Below, in pieces: positions 1 through 6,469 of a stretch of DNA of 11,135 nucleotides. The stretch is from positions 1-11,135 of the forward strand of contig CAMFKA010000053.1 in the NCBI GenBank assembly GCA_945957185.1, given 5' to 3'. The stretch's first letter is position 1. The number at the start of each line of letters is the position of its first letter. This DNA is from an uncultured Chlamydiaceae bacterium (GTDB lineage: Bacteria; Chlamydiota; Chlamydiia; Chlamydiales; Parachlamydiaceae). The notes below the pieces were generated by a model, which saw only the letters and a list, made by a program, of their open reading frames with translations, did not search any database and was not told the DNA's origin. Position numbers and translations under genes: made by a program.

Positions 1-855
1 GTCCTCGGTAACTGTATTTTTATCATCAAATCCAAATTTAAAATCGTTTCCATATTTCTTTACAAGTCGATCTTGCTTGCCTTGCAGCTTCGAGACTTCA
101 GCCTCCAGCCTTGCATCACCATTTCGCTTTAAAGAGAGCTCATACTTTTTCCATCGTAAATCTTTGATAAAATTAGTTTTTCTACCCAGGAATTCTTGAA
201 TTGAGACTTGACCATTTACACCCCACTTTCCTTGACCGATCAATCCTTTTTCATGCTTTCTGGTTGCGGATTGAATATCTGCTTTGTTTTTACGGATTCC
301 GTAGTAGGCGCTGGCAAGAAGAAGGATGTTTTTGATCATCTCCAAGCCTGTGACTTTCATAGCGACGTTAGAGACGGTTGCGCCGTAAGGGAATGCTCTC
401 ATCCATGTTGCAGCTGTTTGAAACACAGGGACTCTTCCCATTGCTGTGAACAGGTGATCTGTCACCGGCAGAATGTAGTTCGCTTGCAATATTCTGACAG
501 CTTCCACTGCTTGGGCTGCGGACAGGAGTGCTTTTCCTTTGTAGCCGTCGCCCGTGCCGACCCAGTAGTTGCTTTTGTTTTCTGATTTCCAACCGTCTTG
601 GATGTATTCGCTAAAGCGGGTGAACGGTCCAAATAGTGAGGAGAGGTTGTTAAGCTGAACAAACGCTGCTTTTAGGTTTAGAAAAGATGCTGGAATCAAG
701 TAACCGCAATGTCTTCCGATTTCTTCGTAAGCGGAAAGGAGTGTTTTTCCAAATTTTGCACCGGCATCAGCAGCTGTCAATTCGGAAGCTAAAACTTTTC
801 CTGCACCTAAGCATGAGGAGTATGTTGTATAAAGAGCATTTTTTATGGCTGTCAT
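1..855 (-). CDS. Hypothetical hydrophobic protein, C-terminus cut off by the window edge
   Basis: An open frame runs without a stop from an ATG at 855-853 to the first base of the window, giving 285 residues with the C-terminus missing. I do not recognise the family. The protein starts MTAIKNALYTTYSSCLGAGK. Residues 20-80 are mildly hydrophobic and probably helical. A polar stretch (about 86-107) is rich in Lys, Asn, Gly and Tyr. Hydrophobic segments lie at about 108-135 and 157-186, and the latter is the best membrane candidate. A strongly basic, coiled-coil-like tail follows from about 187 (many Lys, Arg, Glu). An AAGGAG ribosome site sits 8 nt before the ATG and overlaps the TAA stop of the upstream gene (spacing 13 nt), so the two genes are probably co-transcribed and translationally coupled. 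No signal peptide is evident. A membrane-associated or type III-secreted host-interaction protein is possible for this phylum, but that is inference. Reality of the gene: high; function: unknown. Confidence 0.85.
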   Translation of the reverse strand, partial: MTAIKNALYTTYSSCLGAGKVLASELTAADAGAKFGKTLLSAYEEIGRHCGYLIPASFLNLKAAFVQLNNLSSLFGPFTRFSEYIQDGWKSENKSNYWVGTGDGYKGKALLSAAQAVEAVRILQANYILPVTDHLFTAMGRVPVFQTAATWMRAFPYGATVSNVAMKVTGLEMIKNILLLASAYYGIRKNKADIQSATRKHEKGLIGQGKWGVNGQVSIQEFLGRKTNFIKDLRWKKYELSLKRNGDARLEAEVSKLQGKQDRLVKKYGNDFKFGFDDKNTVTED

Positions 856-871
856 GGTGTCTATCTCCTTA
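856..871 (-). promoter_or_regulatory. Ribosome binding site fused to the upstream stop codon
   Basis: Read on the minus strand, the TAA stop of the 274-aa gene (871-869) runs directly into GGAG, so that TAAGGAG serves as both terminator codon and Shine-Dalgarno sequence for the next ATG at 855. This layout typically lets a ribosome finishing the first gene restart on the second. It fixes the start of the partial gene. Confidence 0.7.
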
Positions 872-1693
872 CGCTTTGATTGCGGTTAAATTAACTTCTC
901 TAAACATGGCGTGTTGAATTTTAACAACATCACCAATGACTCCTGCGAATCTACCTGCAAAACTTGCAACTTTAACTGCTGTTTTAGCGAGTTCGAGAGA
1001 GGTGCTTGCCAAACCGAATGTGGCGATATCAGCAGCGAGGACAAGTCCTGTAGAGATCGCTTTGTATTGGTATTGCTTTAGTTTCAGTTCGCGCTCTTGA
1101 ACGCGCTCTGGAGTACTTTCGCTTTTTCTGTTATCACTAGCGGATTTATCGATGTAAAGTTTTACAAATCCAACGAATGCGCACAGGTTAGCAAAGGCGC
1201 TAAAGGCGAACATGAAAGGAATGGGAACGAGTCCTTTAGGGATTCGGGCAAACGAACCGATCTTGCTTGCGATTCCGGAGAGACTTAGCAAGCCTAAAGT
1301 GTCTGCGAAAGAGAGGAAGCTGCAAGCTCCGGAGATCCCGAGAAACTTGATTCCCCAATGTTTTCCGTTACGGTCGGTTCTGTCTTGTTCAAATTTTTCC
1401 GATGTCGCAACCAGTTGTGCGGTGCTCCACACATCAACAGCATCAAGGAGGTCATGAGCGGTGTTAAGGTTTGTTGCGTAAACAGGAGTTGGAAGGCCCG
1501 CAGCAGCGCAAACGACGTTTGTGGAGCCAAGAACGATTCTAGCGAAAGCGCAAACATTGCTTGTGTCTTTGAAAACGCCAAAGCCTTTTCCGAAAACTGT
1601 GGTTAAGCCGGTTTGGCCACAGAAGTGCTTGGCACCTGCAGTAAAACCATTTTGTCTTGCTTCATTCCAAGTGTTTTGTACAATCGCGCTCAT
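869..1693 (-). CDS. Hypothetical hydrophobic protein, 274 aa
   Basis: I do not recognise this family. The 274-residue protein starts at an ATG (1693-1691) preceded by a good AAGGAG site 6 nt upstream. It begins MSAIVQNTWNEARQNGF and has no classical signal peptide. Hydrophobic, Ala/Gly/Ser-rich helices occur at about 44-68, 113-140, 154-181 (containing PIPF at 157-160) and 211-257. A highly charged linker at about 182-210 (Lys, Arg, Glu, Gln) separates the last two blocks. Several Cys residues (24, 48, 62, 124, 171) are scattered. It is the first gene of a two-gene minus-strand unit with the partial gene to its left, and a sigma-70-like promoter lies about 60-85 bp upstream of the ATG. Both proteins open with M(S/T)AI and share a hydrophobic-block then charged-segment plan, so they may be distant tandem paralogs. 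An inclusion-membrane or other secreted membrane-active role is conceivable in Chlamydiota, but no diagnostic motif supports it. Confidence 0.85.
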   Translation of the reverse strand: MSAIVQNTWNEARQNGFTAGAKHFCGQTGLTTVFGKGFGVFKDTSNVCAFARIVLGSTNVVCAAAGLPTPVYATNLNTAHDLLDAVDVWSTAQLVATSEKFEQDRTDRNGKHWGIKFLGISGACSFLSFADTLGLLSLSGIASKIGSFARIPKGLVPIPFMFAFSAFANLCAFVGFVKLYIDKSASDNRKSESTPERVQERELKLKQYQYKAISTGLVLAADIATFGLASTSLELAKTAVKVASFAGRFAGVIGDVVKIQHAMFREVNLTAIKA

Positions 1694-1711
1694 TCGTCTC
1701 TCCTTGTTATT

Positions 1712-1727
1712 GGTCGTTTAACGAACC
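1712..1727. promoter_or_regulatory. Imperfect palindrome in the leader of the hypothetical operon
   Basis: GGTCGTT and AACGAACC face each other around a single T, pairing over about 8 bp with one bulged A. The site lies between the predicted -10 box (1751-1756) and the ribosome site of the 274-aa gene, a place where a repressor operator or a small 5'-UTR hairpin would sit. No regulator can be named. It could be chance. Confidence 0.25.
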
Positions 1728-1750
1728 TCTACAATTTATGTAAGGAATAG

Positions 1751-1779
1751 AAGGTAACAGATCCCTGTGCAAAAGTCAA
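1751..1779 (-). promoter_or_regulatory. Sigma-70/sigma-66-type promoter for the hypothetical two-gene operon
   Basis: On the minus strand TTGACT (1779-1774, 5 of 6 to consensus) is followed after 17 bp by TACCTT (1756-1751), a weaker -10 box. The DNA immediately upstream of the -35 (about 1781-1830) is A/T-rich with A and T tracts, resembling an UP element, and includes the 12-bp palindrome TTAAAATTTTAA at 1816-1827. The implied leader is about 50 nt. The -10 match is only partial, so confidence is moderate. Confidence 0.45.
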
Positions 1780-1847
1780 GGGCAATATTAAGTTTTTATT
1801 AAGAGAGCGTCGTGATTAAAATTTTAAATTTGTGGTGTGAGGAGACA

Positions 1848-1858
1848 ATGAGGAGAGG
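1848..1858. repeat. Left copy of an 11-bp direct repeat flanking the inverted-repeat element (candidate target-site duplication)
   Basis: ATGAGGAGAGG here is repeated exactly at 2085-2095, immediately outside the two ends of the inverted-repeat element. An exact direct repeat at both borders is the usual scar of transposon insertion. The purine-rich sequence is somewhat low in complexity, so chance is not excluded. Confidence 0.55.
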
Positions 1859-2084
1859 TCTTGTTGCATAATTAATCACCACTGAGCCACTGAGATCACA
1901 GAGGAGGAATGAACTGGGGAGGATTCAAGGTACATAACGCAAATAAAACCTTTATTTCATTAGAGTTTTTTTCTCGAACCTTATGACAACAAAGAAACGG
2001 TAATTGAATGATATGATCACTCTCATATTCCTCAGAAGCCCTCTGTGATCTCACTGGCTCAGTGGTTAATTATGCAACAAGGCT
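1859..2084. mobile_element. MITE-like non-autonomous inverted-repeat element, copy 1 (226 bp)
   Basis: The arms are 1860-1904 and 2040-2081. They are complementary over 42 aligned bases with one mismatch and one 3-nt insertion (TCA) in the left arm. The inner part of each arm contains near-tandem 8-9-mers, such as CCACTGAG at 1879-1886 and 1887-1894 then ATCACAGAG at 1895-1903. The interior has no plausible gene. An 11-bp direct repeat flanks the element. A divergent copy lies at about 8255-8457 in the opposite orientation: E1 2004-2065 matches the reverse complement of 8262-8323 at 50 of 62 positions by my hand count. Copy number two in one window, terminal inverted repeats, no ORF and a flanking repeat fit a MITE. 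If transcribed, the arms would fold into a long hairpin between the methyltransferase gene and the hypothetical operon. Confidence 0.7.
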
Positions 2085-2095
2085 ATGAGGAGAGG
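2085..2095. repeat. Right copy of the 11-bp flanking direct repeat
   Basis: Exact second copy of ATGAGGAGAGG (first copy 1848-1858), abutting the right end of the inverted-repeat element. Together the two copies define a 226-bp insert. Confidence 0.55.
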
Positions 2096-2125
2096 GATGT
2101 GTGATTTTTGGGTAACCAGGGTAGA

Positions 2126-2147
2126 GATGCCCGAGGAATCGAGCATC
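2126..2147. other. Short hairpin with GGAA tetraloop, role unclear
   Basis: GATGCCCGA pairs with TCGAGCATC (one C-A mismatch) around the loop GGAA, a GNRA-type tetraloop if read on the plus strand. On the minus strand, downstream of the methyltransferase gene, the hairpin is not followed by a T run, so it does not meet the usual intrinsic-terminator rule. It may be a weak RNA structure at the 3' end of that transcript. Confidence 0.3.
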
Positions 2148-2160
2148 AAATAAAATATTT

Positions 2161-2187
2161 GGGCAAGGGCAGGGGCAGGGGCAGGGG
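2161..2187 (+). repeat. G-rich tandem hexamer tract (potential G-quadruplex)
   Basis: Five runs of three or four G are separated by CA or CAA, with the unit AGGGGC repeated at 2171-2187 and a shorter version before it. This meets the pattern for a G-quadruplex on the plus strand. It begins 12 nt beyond the stop codon of the minus-strand methyltransferase gene, whose transcript would carry the C-rich complement (CCCCTG repeats). Such simple repeats can vary in unit number by slippage. Whether it folds or acts in transcription ending is unknown. Confidence 0.6.
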
Positions 2188-2199
2188 TTAAGATTCCGG

Positions 2200-3330
2200 C
2201 TACTCAATATTTTGGGTGAGGACTGCGGAGTAAAAGCCGTCCATTAAACCGGTTTTTGGCAATATTTTCAGAGGCTCCCCTTCCAACTTCAACGAATACG
2301 TCTTCATAAAATGCTCGATCTGCATTTCATTCTCTTGCGGCAATATGCTGCAAGTGGCGTAAACGATTTTGCCTCCGGGCTTCAGAAAGCTGAGCGCTTT
2401 TTCGAAAATGACTCGCTGCTGCCCTACAAGCTGTTTCAATTGCTCTTCGTTAAAATTCCATTTCATGTCGGGATTGCGTCGTAGGGTTCCTGTCCCGCTG
2501 CATGGGGCGTCGACAAGGATCCAGTCCATCTTCTTTTTCCATTTCTTCCATTTTGGATCGTCTGCAGGCGATGCCTGAGCGTTTTGGATTCCGGCGCGAG
2601 CGAGTCGCTTTTTGGCTTCTCCAAGAGCATTTCCGCGGATATCGTGAAGGAAAATTTGCCCTTTGTTTTGCATGCGTGGGGCAAAGGCTAGCGCCTTTCC
2701 ACCGGCTCCGGCACAGTAGTCGAGAGCGAGTTGTCCCGGTTCCACTTGCACGAGTTCGGCGACGAGTTGGCTCCCCTCGTCTTGCACTTCAAAAAGTCCC
2801 GACGTGTATTCAGGAAGGGATGAGAAGTGCACTTTGGCTTTAAATTCGATTCCGTTGGGAGATGTTTGAGTGGGAACAACTTCATGAATAGGTGAGAAGC
2901 GATTGAGCAGTTCATCGCGGCTAATCTTCAAAGTGTTTGCGCGGATGGTCACGGGGGCTTTTGTATTGAATGTGAGAGCTAATTCAAGCGCTTCTGAGTC
3001 GCCATAGGCATCGCATAAAAGCTTAAATAAATATTCAGGGCAGCTACCGCGGATGTGTGCCGGGATTTCAAGATTTTGAGTTGCAGCACGAAATTGATCG
3101 GAGTCTAAAAAAATGATTCCTTGAAGAGGGTCTTGGATGTCGAGATGGGAAAGCAGACCCTGCCATTTTGCGAGAGCGAAGATGGCGTCAGAGAGGAATC
3201 CTCTGTCTTTCGAACCCAGTGCCGGATGCGCTTTAAAATATTGATGAACAAGTAGATCCAACGGGAGTTTTTTTTCTTTATACAAAGAAAAAAGTTGAGT
3301 GAGGTGGAATTCTCTAAAAGGCAGCTTCAT
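2200..3330 (-). CDS. RsmB/NOP-family S-adenosylmethionine-dependent rRNA (cytosine-C5) methyltransferase
   Basis: Predicted to transfer a methyl group from S-adenosylmethionine to carbon 5 of a cytosine in rRNA, in the cytoplasm. With the chosen start it has 376 residues. The N-terminal third (about 1-130) resembles the shortened NusB-like domain of RsmB relatives, with ALGSKDRGFLSDAIFAL-type sequence at about 36-53. The catalytic Rossmann domain carries DYCAGAGGK (204-212, SAM loop), DAPCSGTG (274-281, motif IV Cys277) and YATCS (324-328, motif VI Cys327); the latter Cys is the expected nucleophile and Cys277 the releasing Cys. The start at 3330 has an AAGGA site 7 nt upstream. A GTG at 3375 would extend the frame by 15 residues, but it lies above the probable transcription start and lacks a ribosome site. 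At 376 aa it is shorter than E. coli RsmB (429), so the exact target base (m5C967 or another) cannot be fixed; rsmB is the nearest named gene. It is divergent from the lnt operon. Confidence 0.9.
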   Translation of the reverse strand: MKLPFREFHLTQLFSLYKEKKLPLDLLVHQYFKAHPALGSKDRGFLSDAIFALAKWQGLLSHLDIQDPLQGIIFLDSDQFRAATQNLEIPAHIRGSCPEYLFKLLCDAYGDSEALELALTFNTKAPVTIRANTLKISRDELLNRFSPIHEVVPTQTSPNGIEFKAKVHFSSLPEYTSGLFEVQDEGSQLVAELVQVEPGQLALDYCAGAGGKALAFAPRMQNKGQIFLHDIRGNALGEAKKRLARAGIQNAQASPADDPKWKKWKKKMDWILVDAPCSGTGTLRRNPDMKWNFNEEQLKQLVGQQRVIFEKALSFLKPGGKIVYATCSILPQENEMQIEHFMKTYSLKLEGEPLKILPKTGLMDGFYSAVLTQNIE

Positions 3331-3358
3331 TGTTAGATCCTTAAATATAGCGCAAAAT

Positions 3359-3388
3359 TTGCACGAAAGTACCACAATAATATATGAT
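3359..3388 (+). promoter_or_regulatory. Probable promoter of the lnt-lpxC-fabZ-lpxA-fmt operon
   Basis: TTGCAC (3359-3364, 3 of 6) and TATGAT (3383-3388, 5 of 6) are 18 bp apart and would start transcription around 3395, about 20-25 nt before the lnt ATG. The -35 is weak. Its -10 box directly abuts the -10 box of the opposing promoter (3377-3382), so polymerase binding at one should exclude the other. Confidence 0.45.
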
Positions 3389-3404
3389 ATCTAGTTAATG
3401 TCAA
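3377..3404 (-). promoter_or_regulatory. Strong sigma-70-type promoter for the methyltransferase gene
   Basis: On the minus strand a perfect TTGACA (3404-3399) is followed after 16 bp by TATTAT (3382-3377, 5 of 6). Transcription would begin near 3370, giving a leader of about 40 nt to the ATG at 3330 and placing the upstream GTG (3375) outside the transcript. The -35 box overlaps the 5' leader of lnt, so the two divergent promoters are interlocked. Confidence 0.7.
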
Positions 3405-3417
3405 GGTGATTAAATCT

Positions 3418-5118
3418 ATGTTCTCCTCATACGCATTTTTCTTTATCTCACTGTTAATTGTTGGTTTCGGTCAACCTGCATGGGAATCTTATGCAGGGAA
3501 GTGGCTGTGTCTCGCTGCTTCCATCTTTGGTTATGCATTGCTGTGGCGAGAGTTGCTCAAGATTGACTCCCCGAAAAAAAGGTTTGTCGTTGGTTTTTGC
3601 TGGATGGCGCTGCTGCAGGTGATTCAGACTTGGTGGATGATGTCTCACCCCTACCTTTACATCATTGCTGTTGTGGCTCTTATGGGTGTGATCTACGGTG
3701 TGCAGTTTGGGTTGATGTCCATGGCAATCACTGTAGAGAACGTGCAAAAACGCAGCCGCTGTTTGGCTTTGACTTCGTTTTGGGTCATTATGGAGTGGTC
3801 AAGGCTTTTTGTTTTGTCCGGCGTCTCATGGAATCCGGCGGGACTTTCGTTAAGTATTTTTGAATACCCTCTGCAGACCGCTTCGTTATGGGGGGTGTAT
3901 GGGCTCTCGTTCTGGGTCATATTAAATAATTTATTTTTCCTGCGCGCCTACCTACGCAAAGATATCCGCAGTTTTGCTCTCGCTTCCCTCGTCTTTCTTC
4001 TTCCTTTTGCTGTGGGGTATGTGGAGCATCGTCAACGTTCGGAGATGATGGCGCAGCACGTGCGCAAGAACACCGAGACTTTTGACGCTCTTTTGGTGCA
4101 GACGGCATTTCCGGCAGAAGAGTCTTTTAATATGCCCTTGCCGGAGTTGGTGGGATTTGTTCAGGATGAGTGGAATCAAATTTTGAATTTGGTAGCGCCT
4201 TCCAAAGGAAAGGCTTTGGACTTGATTGTGCTTCCCGAGTTTGTTGTTCCATTTGGCGCTTACAGTTTTCTTTTCCCTTACGACCATGCTGTTGAATCTT
4301 TTGTACTTGCGTTCGGCGAAGAGCATCGCGATCGGTTGCCTGAAAAAAGGTCTCCTTGGGTACGTGAGTTGGTAAGCAAGGGCAATACAACCTTTTGGGT
4401 GAACAATGCATTTTGGGCGCAAGGGATTGCGAATGTGATGAACACTCCCGTTGTTGCCGGAATGGAAGACGTTGAAGTTGTAGGGATTAAAAAAGACATT
4501 TACAGCGGAGCGCTTTATTTTGCTCCCTTTGCGACACCGGATGACTACCCTGCTCGTCGTTACTCCAAGCAAGTGTTGGTGCCGATGGCGGAATATATCC
4601 CCACCTCTTTCTGCAAACAGTTGGCGGCGATGTATGGGATCAGTGGTTCGTTTACTTGTGGATGTGGGCCGGTGATTTTTGATCACCCTACAATGCCGTT
4701 TGGGTTATCGATTTGTTATGAAGAGACTTTTGGAAATATCACTCGTTTGAATCGGGATGCCGGAGCAAAATTATTGGTGAATTTGACGAGTGATGTCTGG
4801 TTCCCTGAGTCGAAATTACCGAAGCAGCATTTGGATCACGCGCGGTTGCGAACAGTGGAGAATGGAATTCCATTATTGCGGGCTTGCAACACCGGAATCA
4901 CTTGTGCATTAGATAGTTTAGGAAGAGTGACGCACACCTTAAATCCGGAAAATCCCGAGGGATCGGAGTGGGTTGCGGCGGGGCTGGTTGTCTCGATACC
5001 GACCTACACTTACCAGACTTTGTACTCAAAATTTGGTGATCTGCCATTGATTATAGTTTGCGCAATATTCATTTTTTGTTATAGCATTATTCCGACAGTT
5101 CAACGTTATAGGAAATAA
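3418..5118 (+). CDS. lnt: Apolipoprotein N-acyltransferase
   Basis: Transfers an acyl chain from phospholipid to the free amino group of the N-terminal diacylglyceryl-cysteine of lipoproteins, the last step of lipoprotein maturation in the inner membrane. It has 566 residues from the ATG at 3418. About seven hydrophobic segments fill residues 1-202, followed by a periplasmic nitrilase-like domain (about 220-525) and a C-terminal membrane helix (about 541-560). The catalytic triad fits the family: Glu274 in LPEF, Lys384 in YSKQVLVPMAEYIP, Cys433 in SICYEE. The motif DVWFPESKLPKQHLDHARLR (about 459-478) is also typical. A Cys-rich patch (Cys399, 414, 416) lies just before the nucleophile. The ATG is preferred because AAGGTG lies 9 nt upstream; an in-frame GTG at 3406 would add four residues but overlaps that site. 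It is first in a five-gene operon, 8 nt before lpxC, the order known in Chlamydia. Confidence 0.95.
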   Translation: MFSSYAFFFISLLIVGFGQPAWESYAGKWLCLAASIFGYALLWRELLKIDSPKKRFVVGFCWMALLQVIQTWWMMSHPYLYIIAVVALMGVIYGVQFGLMSMAITVENVQKRSRCLALTSFWVIMEWSRLFVLSGVSWNPAGLSLSIFEYPLQTASLWGVYGLSFWVILNNLFFLRAYLRKDIRSFALASLVFLLPFAVGYVEHRQRSEMMAQHVRKNTETFDALLVQTAFPAEESFNMPLPELVGFVQDEWNQILNLVAPSKGKALDLIVLPEFVVPFGAYSFLFPYDHAVESFVLAFGEEHRDRLPEKRSPWVRELVSKGNTTFWVNNAFWAQGIANVMNTPVVAGMEDVEVVGIKKDIYSGALYFAPFATPDDYPARRYSKQVLVPMAEYIPTSFCKQLAAMYGISGSFTCGCGPVIFDHPTMPFGLSICYEETFGNITRLNRDAGAKLLVNLTSDVWFPESKLPKQHLDHARLRTVENGIPLLRACNTGITCALDSLGRVTHTLNPENPEGSEWVAAGLVVSIPTYTYQTLYSKFGDLPLIIVCAIFIFCYSIIPTVQRYRK

Positions 5119-5126
5119 GCATTTAG

Positions 5127-5987
5127 ATGGAACAAAGGTTACAACAGACACTTTGCAAAGAAGCGTCATTTTCAGGGATCGGACTCCACACGGGCCGTCA
5201 GGTGTCGATGAAATTCATACCGGCGCCTGAAGACACCGGAATTATCTTTCGACGCATCGACCTCCCCAACCGCCCGGAGATCCCCGCTACCGTCAATCAC
5301 GTCCTGGACACTTCACGAAGCACCATTCTGGGAACCCCTGAAGTGCGCGTGCAAACTGTCGAGCACGTCCTTGCAGCTTTAAAAGCTTATGGTGTAGACA
5401 ATTTGTATATCGAAGTGGATAACATGGAGCCTCCGATTGGAAATGGCAGTTCGGACGTTTTTATCGAGATGATCGAAGATGCCGGAGTGAAGTCTCAGAA
5501 GGCTTATAAAAGTGTTCATCGTTTAAAATCTCCTGTCTATTTTACAGACAAAGACATCCATTTGGTTGCTCTTCCGTGTGATGAAGTCCGTTTTAGCTAC
5601 ACTGTCAACTACCCTGATGTTGCAGCAATCAAGTCTCAATATTTCTCTTTCGCTTTGACACCGGAATCTTTTAAGCAAGAAGTGTCGAGCTGCCGCACAT
5701 TCTGTCTCTACCGAGAAGTGGAACACCTCATGGAACGGGGCTTGATCAAAGGCGCGAGTTTAGATAATGCTGTCGTGATCAAGGACGAGGTTGTTTTCAG
5801 TAAGAACGGGTTATTTTTTCAAGACGAAATGGCTCGGCATAAGACTTTGGACTTGATCGGAGACCTGTCATTGATTGGTCCGGTCGATGTGATCGCTCAC
5901 TTTATTTCGATTAAATCGGGGCACGCCTCGAATTGCAGCTTTGCAAAAAAACTTTCGAACGCACTCAACTTGGAGACCTCGACATGA
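5127..5987 (+). CDS. lpxC: UDP-3-O-acyl-N-acetylglucosamine deacetylase
   Basis: Removes acetate from UDP-3-O-acyl-GlcNAc, the first committed step of lipid A synthesis; a zinc enzyme of the cytoplasm. The 286-residue length matches chlamydial LpxC (shorter than the 305 of E. coli). Zinc ligands and catalytic residues are in place: Glu79-His80 in TVEHVLAAL (His80 ligand, Glu79 base), His238, Lys239 and Asp242 in DEMARHKTLDLIGD, and His266 in IKSGHASN. The inner motifs SFSGIGLHTG (14-23), NGSSDVF (106-112) and RTFCLYREVEHLMERGLIKG (190-209) fit the two-domain LpxC fold. The ATG follows lnt by 8 nt; the only Shine-Dalgarno-like sequence (AGGA) is about 12 nt away inside the end of lnt, so translational coupling is likely. 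Its stop overlaps the fabZ start as ATGA. Confidence 0.97.
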   Translation: MEQRLQQTLCKEASFSGIGLHTGRQVSMKFIPAPEDTGIIFRRIDLPNRPEIPATVNHVLDTSRSTILGTPEVRVQTVEHVLAALKAYGVDNLYIEVDNMEPPIGNGSSDVFIEMIEDAGVKSQKAYKSVHRLKSPVYFTDKDIHLVALPCDEVRFSYTVNYPDVAAIKSQYFSFALTPESFKQEVSSCRTFCLYREVEHLMERGLIKGASLDNAVVIKDEVVFSKNGLFFQDEMARHKTLDLIGDLSLIGPVDVIAHFISIKSGHASNCSFAKKLSNALNLETST

Positions 5988-6442
5988 AACAGAACCCTAA
6001 AGGGACGCTTGAGTTCAAAGATATTATCAAAATCCTTCCCCACCGCTATCCATTCCTTCTGGTTGACAAGATTGTCTCGCTGGATGTTGAAAAAGGGCAT
6101 GTCGTGGGTCAGAAAAACGTCACCTGCAACGAAGCGTTCTTCCAAGGGCATTTCCCGGAAGTCCCCATCATGCCTGGAGTGCTTATTTTAGAAGCTCTTG
6201 CTCAGGCCGGCGGCGTGCTGGTGCATATGAAAGGGAAAACGGACAAAATCGCGCTGCTGCTATCGATTAGCAATGCGAAGTTCCGTTCGCCTGTGAAGCC
6301 GGGTGATGTGTTAATGCTGGAGTGTGAAGAGATGATTATTTCCTCTAAAGCCGGAAAGATCCGTGCAACAGCGAAAGTCGATGACAAAGTCGTCGTAGAA
6401 GCGGAAATGAGCTTCGCGCTAGCAGATAGAAATCAGATTTAA
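5984..6442 (+). CDS. fabZ: 3-hydroxyacyl-[acyl-carrier-protein] dehydratase
   Basis: Dehydrates beta-hydroxyacyl-ACP to trans-2-enoyl-ACP in type II fatty-acid synthesis (cytoplasm). The 152-residue hot-dog-fold protein has the family signatures LPHRYPFLLVDKI (18-30), and FFQGHFPEVPIMPGVLILEA (52-71) with the catalytic His56 and Glu70. An in-frame ATG at 5933 would add 17 residues, but 5984 is preferred: it forms the classic ATGA overlap with the lpxC stop, has GGAG 8 nt upstream, and gives the usual length. Position between lpxC and lpxA fits its role of competing with lipid A synthesis for acyl-ACP; in some bacteria mutations in fabZ compensate for reduced LpxC. Confidence 0.96.
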   Translation: MKQNPKGTLEFKDIIKILPHRYPFLLVDKIVSLDVEKGHVVGQKNVTCNEAFFQGHFPEVPIMPGVLILEALAQAGGVLVHMKGKTDKIALLLSISNAKFRSPVKPGDVLMLECEEMIISSKAGKIRATAKVDDKVVVEAEMSFALADRNQI

Positions 6443-6469
6443 AAATAGAATAAAAAGTGTAGTGAATCC

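Noticed and set aside
208..662. Several overlapping frames of 66-125 codons on both strands
   Set aside because: They are shadows of the partial minus-strand gene 1-855, which has the ribosome site and unbroken frame.
1860..2081. CRISPR array or tRNA/ncRNA as explanation for the repeats
   Set aside because: Repeats are two facing arms, not regularly spaced direct repeats with spacers, and no cas-like gene or tRNA cloverleaf is present.
3406..3417. GTG start for lnt
   Set aside because: It overlaps the AAGGTG that serves as ribosome site for ATG 3418 and has no site of its own; it remains possible but less likely.
3952..4686. Minus-strand frame of 244 codons inside lnt
   Set aside because: It is antisense to a certain gene (lnt with full catalytic triad), rich in Arg/Lys/His/Pro as expected of an antisense shadow, with no family motif.
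5933..5983. Upstream in-frame ATG extending fabZ by 17 residues
   Set aside because: The extension lies wholly inside lpxC, is not FabZ-like, and the internal ATG has both the ATGA overlap and a proper ribosome site.
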